NCBI RefSeq assembly: GCF_964204865.1
Contig: NC_135254.1
Location: forward strand, 7,693,001-7,757,000
Source of the DNA: Styela clava
Lineage: Eukaryota; Chordata; Ascidiacea; Stolidobranchia; Styelidae
Direction: 5' to 3'
Length of the DNA: 64,000 nt
Of the stretch, positions 33,271 through 43,470 are shown piece by piece. The number at the start of each line of letters is the position of its first letter. The first letter of the stretch is position 1. The position numbers were made by a program, and so were the translations under genes. Below the pieces are notes generated by a model. That model saw only the letters and a program-made list of their open reading frames with translations, was not told the origin of the DNA and ran no database searches.

Positions 33271-33505
33271 CCGGTAGGCGACCAAAATCTCCGCTGATAG
33301 TTGAGGCACGCACTCAAGCAACCGGTTGCCATGCATAGAGACTTGATGATTTTTGGCTGCGCGCGATTAAGTAAGTGAGCGGGTTGCCAAAAAGGCCAGT
33401 TTATTTAAGCGCTGCGCGTTTTCTAGACATACTCACGTGACTGATATAATGTGACTAAAAATGTGAAAAAAATAATGTTCACCAAAATCCCCAAGGCTTC
33501 TCCAG

Positions 33506-33950
33506 TTTATAAAGTATCAAGACCAAAGATGGCTCGTTGGAAAGAGTTTTTTCCCATACGGAAGGGAGCGTTTTCGGAATTTTATTATTCGATTTAGTTA
33601 ACTAGAAAATGGCGAAATATTATATTGGAACTTCAAAAATGTTACGGATCGGCGCGTTTTTACGCTGCTACCATGGAAACGAAACATCTATCATGAATTT
33701 AGGTGAAACGCATCGAAGCGAACAACTCGACTACATGGACAGAAAGTTTATAAAGTATCAAGACCAAAGATGGCTCGTTGGAAAGTGTATTTTCCCATAC
33801 TGAAGGTAGCGTTTTCGGAATTTTAATATTCAATTTAGTTAACTAGAAAATGGCGAAATATTATATTGAAACTTCAAAAATGTTACGGATCGGCGCGTTT
33901 TTTCGCTGCTATGGAAACATCAATCCTGAATTTGGGTGAAACGCATAATA
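33506..33950 (+). repeat. Tandem duplication, period about 241 bp
   Basis: Two consecutive units share tttataaagtatcaagacca, gatggctcgttggaaag, tagttaactagaaaatggcg and atgttacggatcggcgcg. Unit 1 starts at 33506 and unit 2 at 33747. Related sequence with gccagtttatt and gcgctgcgcg occurs at 4545 and 33400. Confidence 0.75.
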
Positions 33951-34604
33951 TTACGGTGACAGGATAACCCACGTGAAAAATTTCATCTAGATCTGCCAAG
34001 CCATTTGGGCGCTACAGTTGGACAAACAGACAGATAGACATACAGAACGACCGATGATAAGGGTCTCCTATAGAGGAGATCCAATAAAAAAAACAAGAAC
34101 AACATAATACCAAAACCATTGGTTTACTCCGTGTCCAAAAACAAAAAAAGTAAAAATAAAGTCCGTCACCCATGTTCTGAAGGTGTCAGAAAAGATTTGA
34201 CATGAGTGAACGTCATACCGAAGGTCGATTCACTGTGCGGAGCCAGGTATCACCGATACCGATATGTTTGAGACATTTAAAAACCTTTCTTTTCAGGAAT
34301 TAGTGACAATATTTGGAGGAACGGATTAAATAATACCTGGTCGGATTTAGCTCGCGTATCATAGTTTACCAATGTATGATCTTGACTTGATGAACAATAA
34401 TGGTGAAGAAATTATTTCATTACTTTTTAACAATATTAAATAAAATGGGAAAAAACAGTTATTCTATTCAAAACTACCATCAGATATCATTCCTTTTGTA
34501 CAGAGTATCTCAAAGACGTTCATGACTAAAATTGGTAATGTTTATTTATCTTGGTGATCTAAAATTAGACTAGAAATAGATTAGTAATTTGCCAGGCATG
34601 ACAC

Positions 34605-34760
34605 AACAGTATTGTCTGCCTGTGGGCTAATCAACGGATGGTTATCAATATTATGAGGTAAAATATTCACGATACATCGATTTTAAAGTCAACAAAACTG
34701 GTTTGGGATGTGTTTATTTAAACTTAAAACGCAACAATCGTTGCCTGGAGCTTTAAATTC
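34605..34760 (+). promoter_or_regulatory. Conserved promoter blocks of APMAP-like 3
   Basis: tattgtctgcctgtgggcta (34611-34630), then aacaaaactggtttggg (34691) and cgttgcctggagctttaaat (34739). The same three blocks, with small differences and in the same order, lie upstream of genes 4 and 5, and the latter two upstream of gene 1. Confidence 0.5.
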
Positions 34761-34916
34761 AACTTTATGAAGAATGTTCGATCTTCGAAGATGATATTTT
34801 GGGTTTCTCGTGGATTGAATACGTCAGTATACTTTTTACCGGGGCGTTGTGCTCAATGTGTCGTAGATAGTTTTGCTGAAGAATCGAGTTTTGTCTACGG
34901 TGTCACATTTTTGAAT

Positions 34917-36053
34917 ATGGCGGGAGGAAACGTGGGTAATCGGATGTTTTTATTTGTGCCGATTGGAATTGGTTTGTTAGTAGGAAGTGTTCTAACTATC
35001 GCTTATGTTAGATCACCATTTTCAGCTCTCCCGGTCAACGATACACAAGGCATGGACGACTTTGATTGGGTAAATTTAGAAAATAAAGACTTACAACGCG
35101 GAAGGAAAATTGTATCTGAATTAATAGGACCAGAGTCAATCGCAGTGGATGAGCATGATAACCTATATACTGGACTCCAGGATGGCAGGATAATGAAAAT
35201 TATAAATCCCGGACAAGCAAACCAAACAGTTATCGACTTGACAAAATCATTCGACTTTGCAGAAGGAAGCCATCGAAAGAAAAAGCGTCCTCTTGGTCTT
35301 CGTCTCCATGGTTCAAAGTTGTATTTTGCAGATGCTTATCAAGGAGTCATTATGATCGACTCAGAGTCACGGACTGTCATAGTACATTACAATGACGTCA
35401 ACCCTCCCTTGGTGTTCCCAGATGATTTGACCATGACATCTGATGGAAAAACGATATATTTCACTGACGTGAGTTTAAAATGGGGTTATGATGACATTAT
35501 TTTTTCCGTTCTTGAAGCTGAATGCACCGGCCGACTTTTTAAAATTGATGTTTTAACGAAAAATACCGAACTTATTTTAGATAGTTTGTGTATATCGAAT
35601 GGGATTGAAATCGTGGAAAATGATACTCATGTTCTTCTGTCCGAACACAGTCGTCGACGTCTTGCATTGGTTAATCTCAAATCGAAAGAAGTTGTGCGAT
35701 ATATTCCACTCCCGGCTGGTCCAGACAACATAAGGAAGAGGAAGAACGGTGGATATTGGGTGGGAATGCCCTATATTGCAGAGCCGGGACACTTTGCGAC
35801 ATGGGGTCCCGCATTCCGCCAGATACTTGCTGGCGCACTAGGATCCGACGGCGCCCTGACTATGTTAAACATAGACCAAGGAGTTGCTGTGAAGTTAAAT
35901 GAAGACTTTGAGCCAGAGAGTATTCATTTAGATCTGGAGGGCAAACTGTCTCAAGCTATCACAGAAATATCTGAACTGAGCGACGGAACACTTCTAGTTG
36001 GGTCTTTCATGGCGAGTGGAATCGTGCTGATTGATCCTTTATTATCTGACTGA
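34917..36053 (+). CDS. APMAP: APMAP-like protein 3, intronless
   Basis: From the ATG at 34917 the frame gives 378 residues: MAGGNVGNRMFLFVPIGIGL, membrane anchor to about residue 30, then the propeller with GPESIAVDEHDNLYTGL, RPLGLRLHGSKLYFADAYQG, FPDDLTMTSDGKTIYFTDVS, ISNGIEIVENDTHV, GPDNIRKRKNGGYWVGM and EISELSDGTLLVGSF. The frame stays open to an ATG at 34767, but that segment overlaps the conserved upstream block and has no counterpart in the paralogs, so I start at MAGG. Compared with the others it lacks about three residues after ESRT and has Ser in place of Pro before NGIEIV. Sequons NQT and NDT are present. It probably acts as an anchored extracytoplasmic or lumenal hydrolase-like protein. 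Confidence 0.92.
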   Translation: MAGGNVGNRMFLFVPIGIGLLVGSVLTIAYVRSPFSALPVNDTQGMDDFDWVNLENKDLQRGRKIVSELIGPESIAVDEHDNLYTGLQDGRIMKIINPGQANQTVIDLTKSFDFAEGSHRKKKRPLGLRLHGSKLYFADAYQGVIMIDSESRTVIVHYNDVNPPLVFPDDLTMTSDGKTIYFTDVSLKWGYDDIIFSVLEAECTGRLFKIDVLTKNTELILDSLCISNGIEIVENDTHVLLSEHSRRRLALVNLKSKEVVRYIPLPAGPDNIRKRKNGGYWVGMPYIAEPGHFATWGPAFRQILAGALGSDGALTMLNIDQGVAVKLNEDFEPESIHLDLEGKLSQAITEISELSDGTLLVGSFMASGIVLIDPLLSD

Positions 36054-36388
36054 AAATATTTCATGTAATTTAGTATATATATATATGTCGTATGAACTCA
36101 GTTCATCTATTACTGAAATATGGAAATTAATTAAAATGTTTCGCAAATTTGATTTACTTGTAGAGCGCCTGTATTCTATTGAAAAAATGTATCTGAAATG
36201 AGTTTGACATATTAAATGATATATATACGTCAGCGTCTACCAAACTGGGATTTGAGAACTCCCGGAATCCATGACGCACGCACAGTCTACAGGGTGTCCA
36301 TAAGATATATTGAGTATTTCGCCAAGTATCGAAATCTAGTCTAATCGTTGAATTAATATTGTTATAAATCAATAGCAATAGCATAGGC

Positions 36389-36720
36389 CAGGGTTGAGCA
36401 ATTACTTTTCTGAGTGGACCAGTTACATATAATAGACTTGGTTACACTGGGCCGTAGTAAGCTCAAAACTCATTATAAAAACTATGAATAAAACAGTTTA
36501 AATACATCAGTCCAACAACTATAAAAACGTTTAAATATTAACAAGAAGCGCAATGCAACAATCAGGGTCATTATGATATCATTTTCATCGATATTTTTAA
36601 CGGCAATTTATATCCATAAAGTTATAGTCGCAATTTCAGCAGACACAAGTGGGCCGGATGAAACACTTCGGTGGGCCGGATCCGGGATCCGGCACGCGGG
36701 CTGTTATTTGCTAACTCCTG
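36389..36720. mobile_element. hAT MITE
   Basis: Left end cagggttgagcaattac, right end with gggccggatccgggatccgg and ttgctaactcctg. Flanking octamers gcataggc and gcatagac differ by one base. 332 bp, non-coding. Confidence 0.85.
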
Positions 36721-38883
36721 GCATAGACTCATGGCGTAAACGGTAATATCAAGATGATGCTGTTAGATAAGTATACCGCAAATCTTGTTTTATTTTTACG
36801 AGAAGAAATCATTTGACGTAAATGACAGATAAAATAGCAATTTTGATTAAATATTTTCTGGCAGAATTTTACAAGTAAAAAATTAGCGTTTGTGAGAGAA
36901 TTTTCCTCTACAGAATATCTGTTGTCTAATGAAAAATTACTCCACACCAAGGAAACAGCCGAATCCTAAAATTACCTTTCCTCGCAAAAAAAACACACCT
37001 CTAACCAAATCAGCCACTAATCTGATAGCTCATTTTACTCGAATTTAGCTTTTTACGGATGCTTTTCAAGCAAACAAGAGAGCAATGCCGAAATATATAT
37101 CGACCCGAAAGTCGCGCAGCTCTACCGGTGAGCCGAGTTACTGAAAATATCGGCAGACAGACGACTAATGCGGAATTGAACGTGTTCTCCTTTTGGTAAA
37201 ATCAAACAGCGAACAAATATGGATGCTCAAATATATGAATACGTAAAAGAAATTACTACGTCAAAGAGTGAAACTACGGGTGAAATGACTCTATTTAAAA
37301 AAAATAACACAACTATTTATTGTCCATGAGACGCTAAATGTAGCCTACCTGGTGAAATATTTTTGTTGGTACTTAACACGTTGCGCTTGCTGCAAAAATT
37401 GAAAAACGATGAATACGTAGCGGTGGTCAACGGCCGGCAACCAACTTGTTCATGGACGCCATCTTGTGCCATATTTGGGAAACGCGAAACAATGGAGTCT
37501 TATGGGAAATTTTCGTCGTGTTGTTGTACCGAATCGAATAAGTCAGCTGTTATAAGGACTAGAATGAAGCCGAAGAGTGGATTTTGAACTTTAAGCTATA
37601 TGCTATCTAAATTAACTTTTTCTATCTATTTTAACTTTTTTTAGGTTTAGGCTGTTGATGGGCGCCAGATGCTTCCAGTCACTTCTTTGCTCCTGTTTTT
37701 TTATTGGAAACTATCTAATCATTCTAATGCCTTAAATTTGACCACGCAACGTAGTACCATTTTAGGTCATTTTTCGAAGATTTATAGTAATACGCCAATT
37801 TACGCTGTAAAATATCTCTGCAACAATCCTACAATGTCATTTGTTCTTCTAGCACAGTTTGAAGCTGAGCAGTAGGACATTATGGAGCTTGACAGACGAA
37901 AAATGTTAACCCGGAAATAGACACGGCCACTGAAGCGAATTTGAGTCGGCCGGTTCGACGAATAAATAAAACTTTGCATCTGTGACATCATAAGGAAAGC
38001 CATTGTCAAATGGTTGATCATGACGATTAGCCAACTCACTTCGGAAGCAACTCGGAACCGGTAAACTTGTCTTCAAAACCAATTTAATGCACTATAAATG
38101 TAATAATTGCATTATTCATTTAAATATCTTCAAGTTCAAAATTCCCCCTCGATTTCATTTTAGCCCCCATAGCAGCTAACTTATTTGATTCGGTACAACT
38201 AGAAGAAAACTGCTCATAAGACCCCATTGTTCAGCGTTATCCAAAGATGGCACAAAGTGGTGCTCATGGACTAGTTTAACATTGGACAAGTTAGTTGGCG
38301 GTGATCTTTTCGTATTAATACGACAACCTCATGTTGTAGCTTCGCAATAAACTGAAAATGAAAGCAATCCAAAAAACGAAACGAATGAGGATGCTTTGAA
38401 AAATATTATCCGATTAACTGAAGGAAAAAAATCGCCACAGATAGCTGCCTTGTTCAAATAGAGTGTTGCTTTAGTAGCAGGTGTTAGAATGGGAGCATAT
38501 GCCGGACTGCAGTAGAACATTCATCTGGTAATGCTACCTAACAAAACATTTAGATTCTACTTACTATTTTGCGATTGCTATAGATATTAAAACAAGAAAA
38601 ATATGCATGTTTGTCATGTTATCACGCATGTTTCATACGAGGTTAGGAAGCATCGAAGGTTTGATTTGAATGCAAATAAGTGAGACTTACTACCTTACGT
38701 GTCCATGTTTTTGTTTGCGATCACATCCGTGTTTCCCAATATGCACTTCATTGCAACGGTCTGATTGAATTCCAAAAACCTCGACAAATAAGATTAACAT
38801 ACGTGACTTACGCAATGTACATCAGTACCGGAAAACAGCAAAACCCTAACGTTTTTAGCTGTGCAACGATGTGCCTGCCCTTA
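36721..38883. other. Gene-free stretch between APMAP-like 3 and 4
   Basis: Several short frames without domain features. Nothing supports a gene. A small exon cannot be excluded around 37380-37590, which is locally less AT-rich. Confidence 0.35.
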
Positions 38884-39239
38884 GGATAGGATAGGAGGAT
38901 AGGATTTACATATTTATCCTGGGGGAGAGGAAAGCCGATAAGACGGCTTATCCATATGGCGAACCACGGCCTCTCGTCCGGTTACCATTCCAAGTCGGGT
39001 ATGGGATTAGATTGACTGTATTGTTTGTTTTCGGAAGCATGGACTTGGTGGTGGAGGAGGAAGCCGTAACCGACCAGCGGTTACGTGGACCACCCAACGA
39101 CGGCGAGGAGTCCAGCAATCCTCTCGCACATAACCATCCTTGTATAGGATTCGAACCTGCGAACCCACGCAGAGTAGTTAGAGGTGCGGTGGCGAGCGTA
39201 TTCCTAACGCTTAGCCCGTTGAGCCACACCACCGCCACC
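38884..39239 (-). repeat. tRNA-derived SINE, minus strand
   Basis: On the minus strand it starts near 39239 with GGTGGTGTGGCTCAACGGG (A-box region) and carries GGTTCGAATCC (B box) about 50-80 bases on, like a serine/leucine-type tRNA with a long variable arm. The body follows, and the 3-prime end is a short run of ATCCT/TATCC units at 38884-38904. The same SINE in plus orientation is at 41922-42247. Confidence 0.85.
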
Positions 39240-39704
39240 TTCGCGGGATAATAGATGTTTTTTCGTCAGGATGGGCGGGGGAGGGGTGCGGTTTATTTTT
39301 TCTTGAAAGTAACGGGGACACACGACTAAAACAATTTTTAGAGGGAGAAGTGGATCGTTTTCGTGAAGTTCTATTTCCGGGAAAAAATTACTCCTTATTC
39401 GCAGTTAATTAAATCTAGTCCCATCGATTTAAATACTTAAGGATGGAAGATGTCGCTAGAGTTCTATCAGTTTCTTTCAGATTTTTCCTAAGTTCCTTTG
39501 GACTGCTGACACTTTCCGCTTATGTCATATATTCCGGTGGCTTTAATAATCGTTGTATAAACAGCATTATATATATTATTTACTGATATGCCAGACAACG
39601 ATATAAGCTTTTTCCCAATTGAATACATTCGTTTCACAAAAAGACAGAGTAGATAAAATGAGAATATCAGTTATGAATGAACTAAGTTCCCCTTCATAAA
39701 TGAA

Positions 39705-40880
39705 CTAGGTGGAAACATCCGTCGAAAGAAGAGGGTCCACTGGAGGAGGTAGAGGATCAACCAAAGTGATTCCATTTGAGATGGCAGATCCGAGTGCAAG
39801 TGTTCCGTCGCTCAGTTCAGATACTTCTGTGACACCTTGGGACAGTTTGCCTTCCAAGTCCAAATGGATACTCTCGGGTTCAAAATTTTCGTTTAGCTTC
39901 ACAGCCAATCCTTGGGATAAGTTGAATTTGGTCAAAGTGCCTTCCGACCCTAATGCGCCGGCAAGTATCTGACGGAATACAGGAGCCCATGTCACAAAAT
40001 GTCCCGGTTCTGGAATATATAGCATTGCCACCCAATATCCACCATTCTTCCTCTTTCGAATGTTGTTTGGCCCAGCCGGGAGTGGGATGTGTCGCACAAC
40101 TTTTGCAGATTCGAGATTGACTAATGCGAGGCGTCGATAATTGTGCTCGGACAGAAGAACATGAGTTTCATTTTCCACAATTTCAATGCCGTTTGGTAAA
40201 CACAAACTATCTAGGATAAGTTCGGTGTTTTTGGTTAAAACATCAACTTTAAATAATCTTCCGGTGCAATCACCTTCAGTAATGGCTAAGGTGACGTCAT
40301 CGTAATTCCACTTTACACTCATATCAGTGAAATATATTGTTTTTCCATCAGAGGTTATGGTCAAATCATCGAGAAACAACAAGGGCGGGCTGACGTCATT
40401 AAAGTCCACTATGACATCATAAGTATGCGACTCTGAGTCGATCATAATGACTCCTTGAAAAGCATCTGCAAAATACAACTTTGAACCATGAAGGCGAAAG
40501 CCAAGGGGACGCTTTTTATTTCGTTTGCTTTCTTTTGCATAGTCGAATGATTCCGTCAAGTTGATGACACTTTGGTTTGCTTTCCCAGGATTTATGACTT
40601 TCACCACCCTGCCACCTTTGAGTCCAGTGTATAGGTTATCATGCTCATCGACTGCGATCGACTCTGGTTGCACTAGTTCAGGAAGAATTCTTCTTCCGCG
40701 TTGTAAGTCATTATTTTCAACCTGTGCCCATTCAAAGTCGCTCATGACGCGGAAATCGTCGACCGGAACAGCTGAAACTGGAGATCTAACATAAGCAATA
40801 GTTAGAACACTTCCGATCATTAAACCAACTCCAATTGGCACAAATAAAAACATCCGGTTAACCTCATCTCCTCCCGCCAT
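39705..40880 (-). CDS. APMAP: APMAP-like protein 4, intronless
   Basis: The 391-residue frame begins MAGGDEVNRMFLFVPIGVGL with the same membrane anchor (about residues 10-31). Propeller motifs: QPESIAVDEHDNLYTGLKGG, RPLGFRLHGSKLYFADAFQG, DDLTITSDGKTIYFTDMS, LPNGIEIVENETHV and EVSELSDGTLALGSA. Some normally constant positions differ: FPDD is FLDD, GPDNIR is GPNNIR and GGYWVGM is GGYWVAM, so its presumed metal or active-site region may be altered. The C-terminus is longer than in genes 1-3, with a proline-rich VDPLPPPVDPLL tail shared with gene 5. It is the nearest relative of gene 5 and lies in tandem with it. Confidence 0.92.
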   Translation of the reverse strand: MAGGDEVNRMFLFVPIGVGLMIGSVLTIAYVRSPVSAVPVDDFRVMSDFEWAQVENNDLQRGRRILPELVQPESIAVDEHDNLYTGLKGGRVVKVINPGKANQSVINLTESFDYAKESKRNKKRPLGFRLHGSKLYFADAFQGVIMIDSESHTYDVIVDFNDVSPPLLFLDDLTITSDGKTIYFTDMSVKWNYDDVTLAITEGDCTGRLFKVDVLTKNTELILDSLCLPNGIEIVENETHVLLSEHNYRRLALVNLESAKVVRHIPLPAGPNNIRKRKNGGYWVAMLYIPEPGHFVTWAPVFRQILAGALGSEGTLTKFNLSQGLAVKLNENFEPESIHLDLEGKLSQGVTEVSELSDGTLALGSAISNGITLVDPLPPPVDPLLSTDVST

Positions 40881-41019
40881 ACTTGAAAATAGGGAACGTT
40901 ATTAAAATTATACTCTTTCACCAAACTGCGACGTATTGCGGATAACGCCACCTTCTTCAATCTGCGATGATACTGTAATGCAGTTTTCAAATCGATCGTC
41001 ATTTAAACATTCCTAAAGT

Positions 41020-41148
41020 AGAAATTAAAGCTCGAGGCAGCGACACGAGCGTGTATGCCCAATACACACCAGTTAAGCAGCTTTGTTAAAACCATTGTTT
41101 GAATTTTTTTAATGCTGCGCTGTAGTTAGCCCACAGGCATACAATAAA
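41020..41148 (-). promoter_or_regulatory. Conserved promoter blocks of APMAP-like 4
   Basis: Minus strand, going towards the gene: gcctgtgggctaac (41127 region), aacaaagctgcttaactgg (41080-41097), then gctgcctcgagctttaattt (41024-41042). The blocks match genes 3 and 5 in order and spacing. Confidence 0.5.
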
Positions 41149-41384
41149 CTTTTGGTTGGATTTGGAGGCTAACGAAGTCAATATTGAAAATATCTGAACG
41201 ATTTTCAAACCTACCTGCCCGGTCTGATGATGTGATGCGATTTGGCCGTTTGTGAGGTCAGGTCCAAATGCGATTAGTCTGTCAGATAGATCGGTTTACC
41301 GTTTCAGATGTATGGACTTTGAATGAAAGATACAAGACCAACACGCTCCCTAATTGTAATTTTACCCAATAAATTCGTGTACGA

Positions 41385-41877
41385 CAGGGGTCGGCAACTT
41401 ACGGCCCGCAGGCCGGATCCGGCCCGCGGAGTACTATAATCCGGCCAGCGATGCTTCATCGGATTATAGAAGCAAACCAGCTGTTTTGACGATTATATAT
41501 TATATTCTTTACGCAACAGAATTTATTACACGTGTAGACTAAATTATATTATACTCTAACAGATATAAAATTCACTATTACTCGTTTAATGAGCTTATAA
41601 TTTAATTATAATTAGACAAATGGCAACAAAACGCAGAAGAGTTGATGCTAAGTGCAAAGGGTTCAATGGCGCCGAAAATATTCAAATGGAACTTTTTGAG
41701 ATGCAATGCAATGAGGAAATAAATCTATATTGTATTCGAGAAATGTGTCACTGCTTGATTTTTATTATAAAAAGTATCATCCGTTCAGTTTTTAACTCTC
41801 TAGAAATATGCGCGGCCCGCCAATGACTTACGACCTTTAATTTTGGCCCGCGAGCAACAAAAGGTTGCTAACCCCTG
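41385..41877 (+). mobile_element. hAT MITE with perfect 8-bp target duplication and transposase end fragments
   Basis: Ends caggggtcggcaac and gttgctaacccctg. The octamer gtgtacga flanks both sides exactly. The internal frame 41620-41826 joins transposase N-terminal codons (MATKRRRVDAKCKGFNG) directly to a C-terminal region (QMELFEMQCNEEIN), as in GTF2IRD2/ZBED-type hAT proteins. The element is thus an internal-deletion derivative of 493 bp. Confidence 0.93.
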
Positions 41878-41921
41878 GTGTACGATGTAGATGATAAACC
41901 GCAGGACTCCGCTACACGCAC

Positions 41922-42247
41922 GGCTGTGGTGTGGCGCATCGTGCTAAGCGTTAGGAATACGCTCGCCACCGCAATTTTGATTACCCTGCGTGGGTTCGCA
42001 GGTTTAAATCTTATGCGGGATGATTAGGTGCGAGAGGATTACTGGCCGCTTTGGGGTGATTCACGTAACCGCTGGTCGGTTACGGCGTCCTCCACCATCA
42101 AGTCCATGATTTCGAAAACAAATAACTGGCTAACTAACCCCATACCAGACAAGGACTGTTAACCAGAAGAGAGGCCGTGGTTTGCCATGTGATTAAGATA
42201 TCTTATCGGCTTTCTTCTTCCCGGGATAAATATGTAAAATCCTATCC
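41922..42247 (+). repeat. tRNA-derived SINE, plus strand
   Basis: Starts ggctgtggtgtggcgcatcg, with gctaagcgttaggaatacgc and ggttcgcaggtttaaatc as diverged A- and B-box regions. The body matches 38884-39239 inverted, including gtaaccgctggtcggttacg and a final aaatcctatcc tail. Confidence 0.85.
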
Positions 42248-42408
42248 ACGACCGGTACAGTAAAAATACTTCAATTGTGATATTATGCTCGGATAAAATG
42301 CAACAGTTTGTAAACACGAATTTACTCTATCACATAACCATTAGTCAAACTGAGCCCCGGATACCGTTTTTTCCATAGAACCCGACCAAGGGTAGATAAA
42401 GTCGTGAC

Positions 42409-42821
42409 TAGGGCTGGGCATTTTCGAATACCTGATGATTTCAGAATCGAATCGAATATTTTTTTCGAATCGAATCGAATCTCGAATACTTGGGAGATAT
42501 ATAACTGTATGTAACTTTCTTCTTGTATTTGGTCCTCCAGACACATAAATTACTAGAAACGTAAAATACATCACTCAGACAGATTGCTGAGCGTTCACAC
42601 ACAATAAAAAACACGTTTTCATCAATAAATCACTAAAGAAAAGAGTCACATGTCAGAATTGCGTTGAAAGAATATGACTTCAATAAAAAAAATTGAGAAA
42701 TTTACCTCGACAATTGGCGGAAGGAAAAAAACAAGATGGCGACGATTCGAAATTTCGCTCTGAACCGATTCGAATAATTTACTATTCGATTCGAATATTC
42801 GATTCGAAATGCCCAGCCCTA
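42409..42821. mobile_element. hAT MITE (tagggctgggca family) with perfect 8-bp target duplication
   Basis: Ends tagggctgggcattttcgaa and its inverse ttcgaaatgcccagcccta. The octamer gtcgtgac flanks both sides exactly (42401-42408, 42822-42829). Subterminal runs of cgaatcgaat. Older relatives: 22887-23243 and a lone end at 60502. Confidence 0.93.
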
Positions 42822-43470
42822 GTCGTGACCCATCAGCGATGGATGTTCCACGATCTTTGACCCCGCAAAAATCTTCCTATACTTCACTGTTGCCAAATTT
42901 TTTATGCTTATTTTTGAAGAGTTGGCGCTTATAAACTGGGTTATACACTCAGAACCATTATTCCAGTTGAAAACATTTAACCACGTGCTCCTTACAGGTA
43001 CTGATAGTTAATTTTAGTCTCGTCTATCGAAGATTTTTCGGGACAAATTTTTGATTACTGCAACTAAACTAAGCTCACGGGAAGACATTATGACATTTAA
43101 TCTACTTGATTGCAACTATTTCTTGGAAACAGAACTGAAAAATAACATGCAAAACCACGAAAACAACCCCTGATTTCCTCCACGACGTACATCATGAATT
43201 ATGGCGGCTCTCAAATATCAGTTTAGCAATCATTACCAGGGGGTAAACAGGTATGCGAGTGGAGTTGTGGACAGCTAGCGAATCCAGTCGGAAAATGTGA
43301 ACGTTCAAGAGTCTTAATTAAGGGTCTAATAGGCTTTTCAAGCCACACAAATTTCAATGTATGATACAAAATACATTTTTTTGCAAGAAAACATTTTTTC
43401 AATTGAATAGAGTCATTTACAAAAAGACAGAGTCGTTTATGAATGAATCAAGTTGCTCTTCACAATTAAA

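Noticed and set aside
32973-33336. Overlapping frames on both strands
   Set aside because: The region is a copy of a dispersed repeat also present at 45460-45700.
34767-34916. N-terminal extension of APMAP-like 3 by 50 residues
   Set aside because: It overlaps the conserved upstream block, has no counterpart in the paralogs, and the conserved protein start MAGG lies at 34917.
38948-39251. Open frames on both strands with Pro/Arg-rich translation
   Set aside because: They are translations of the tRNA-derived SINE.
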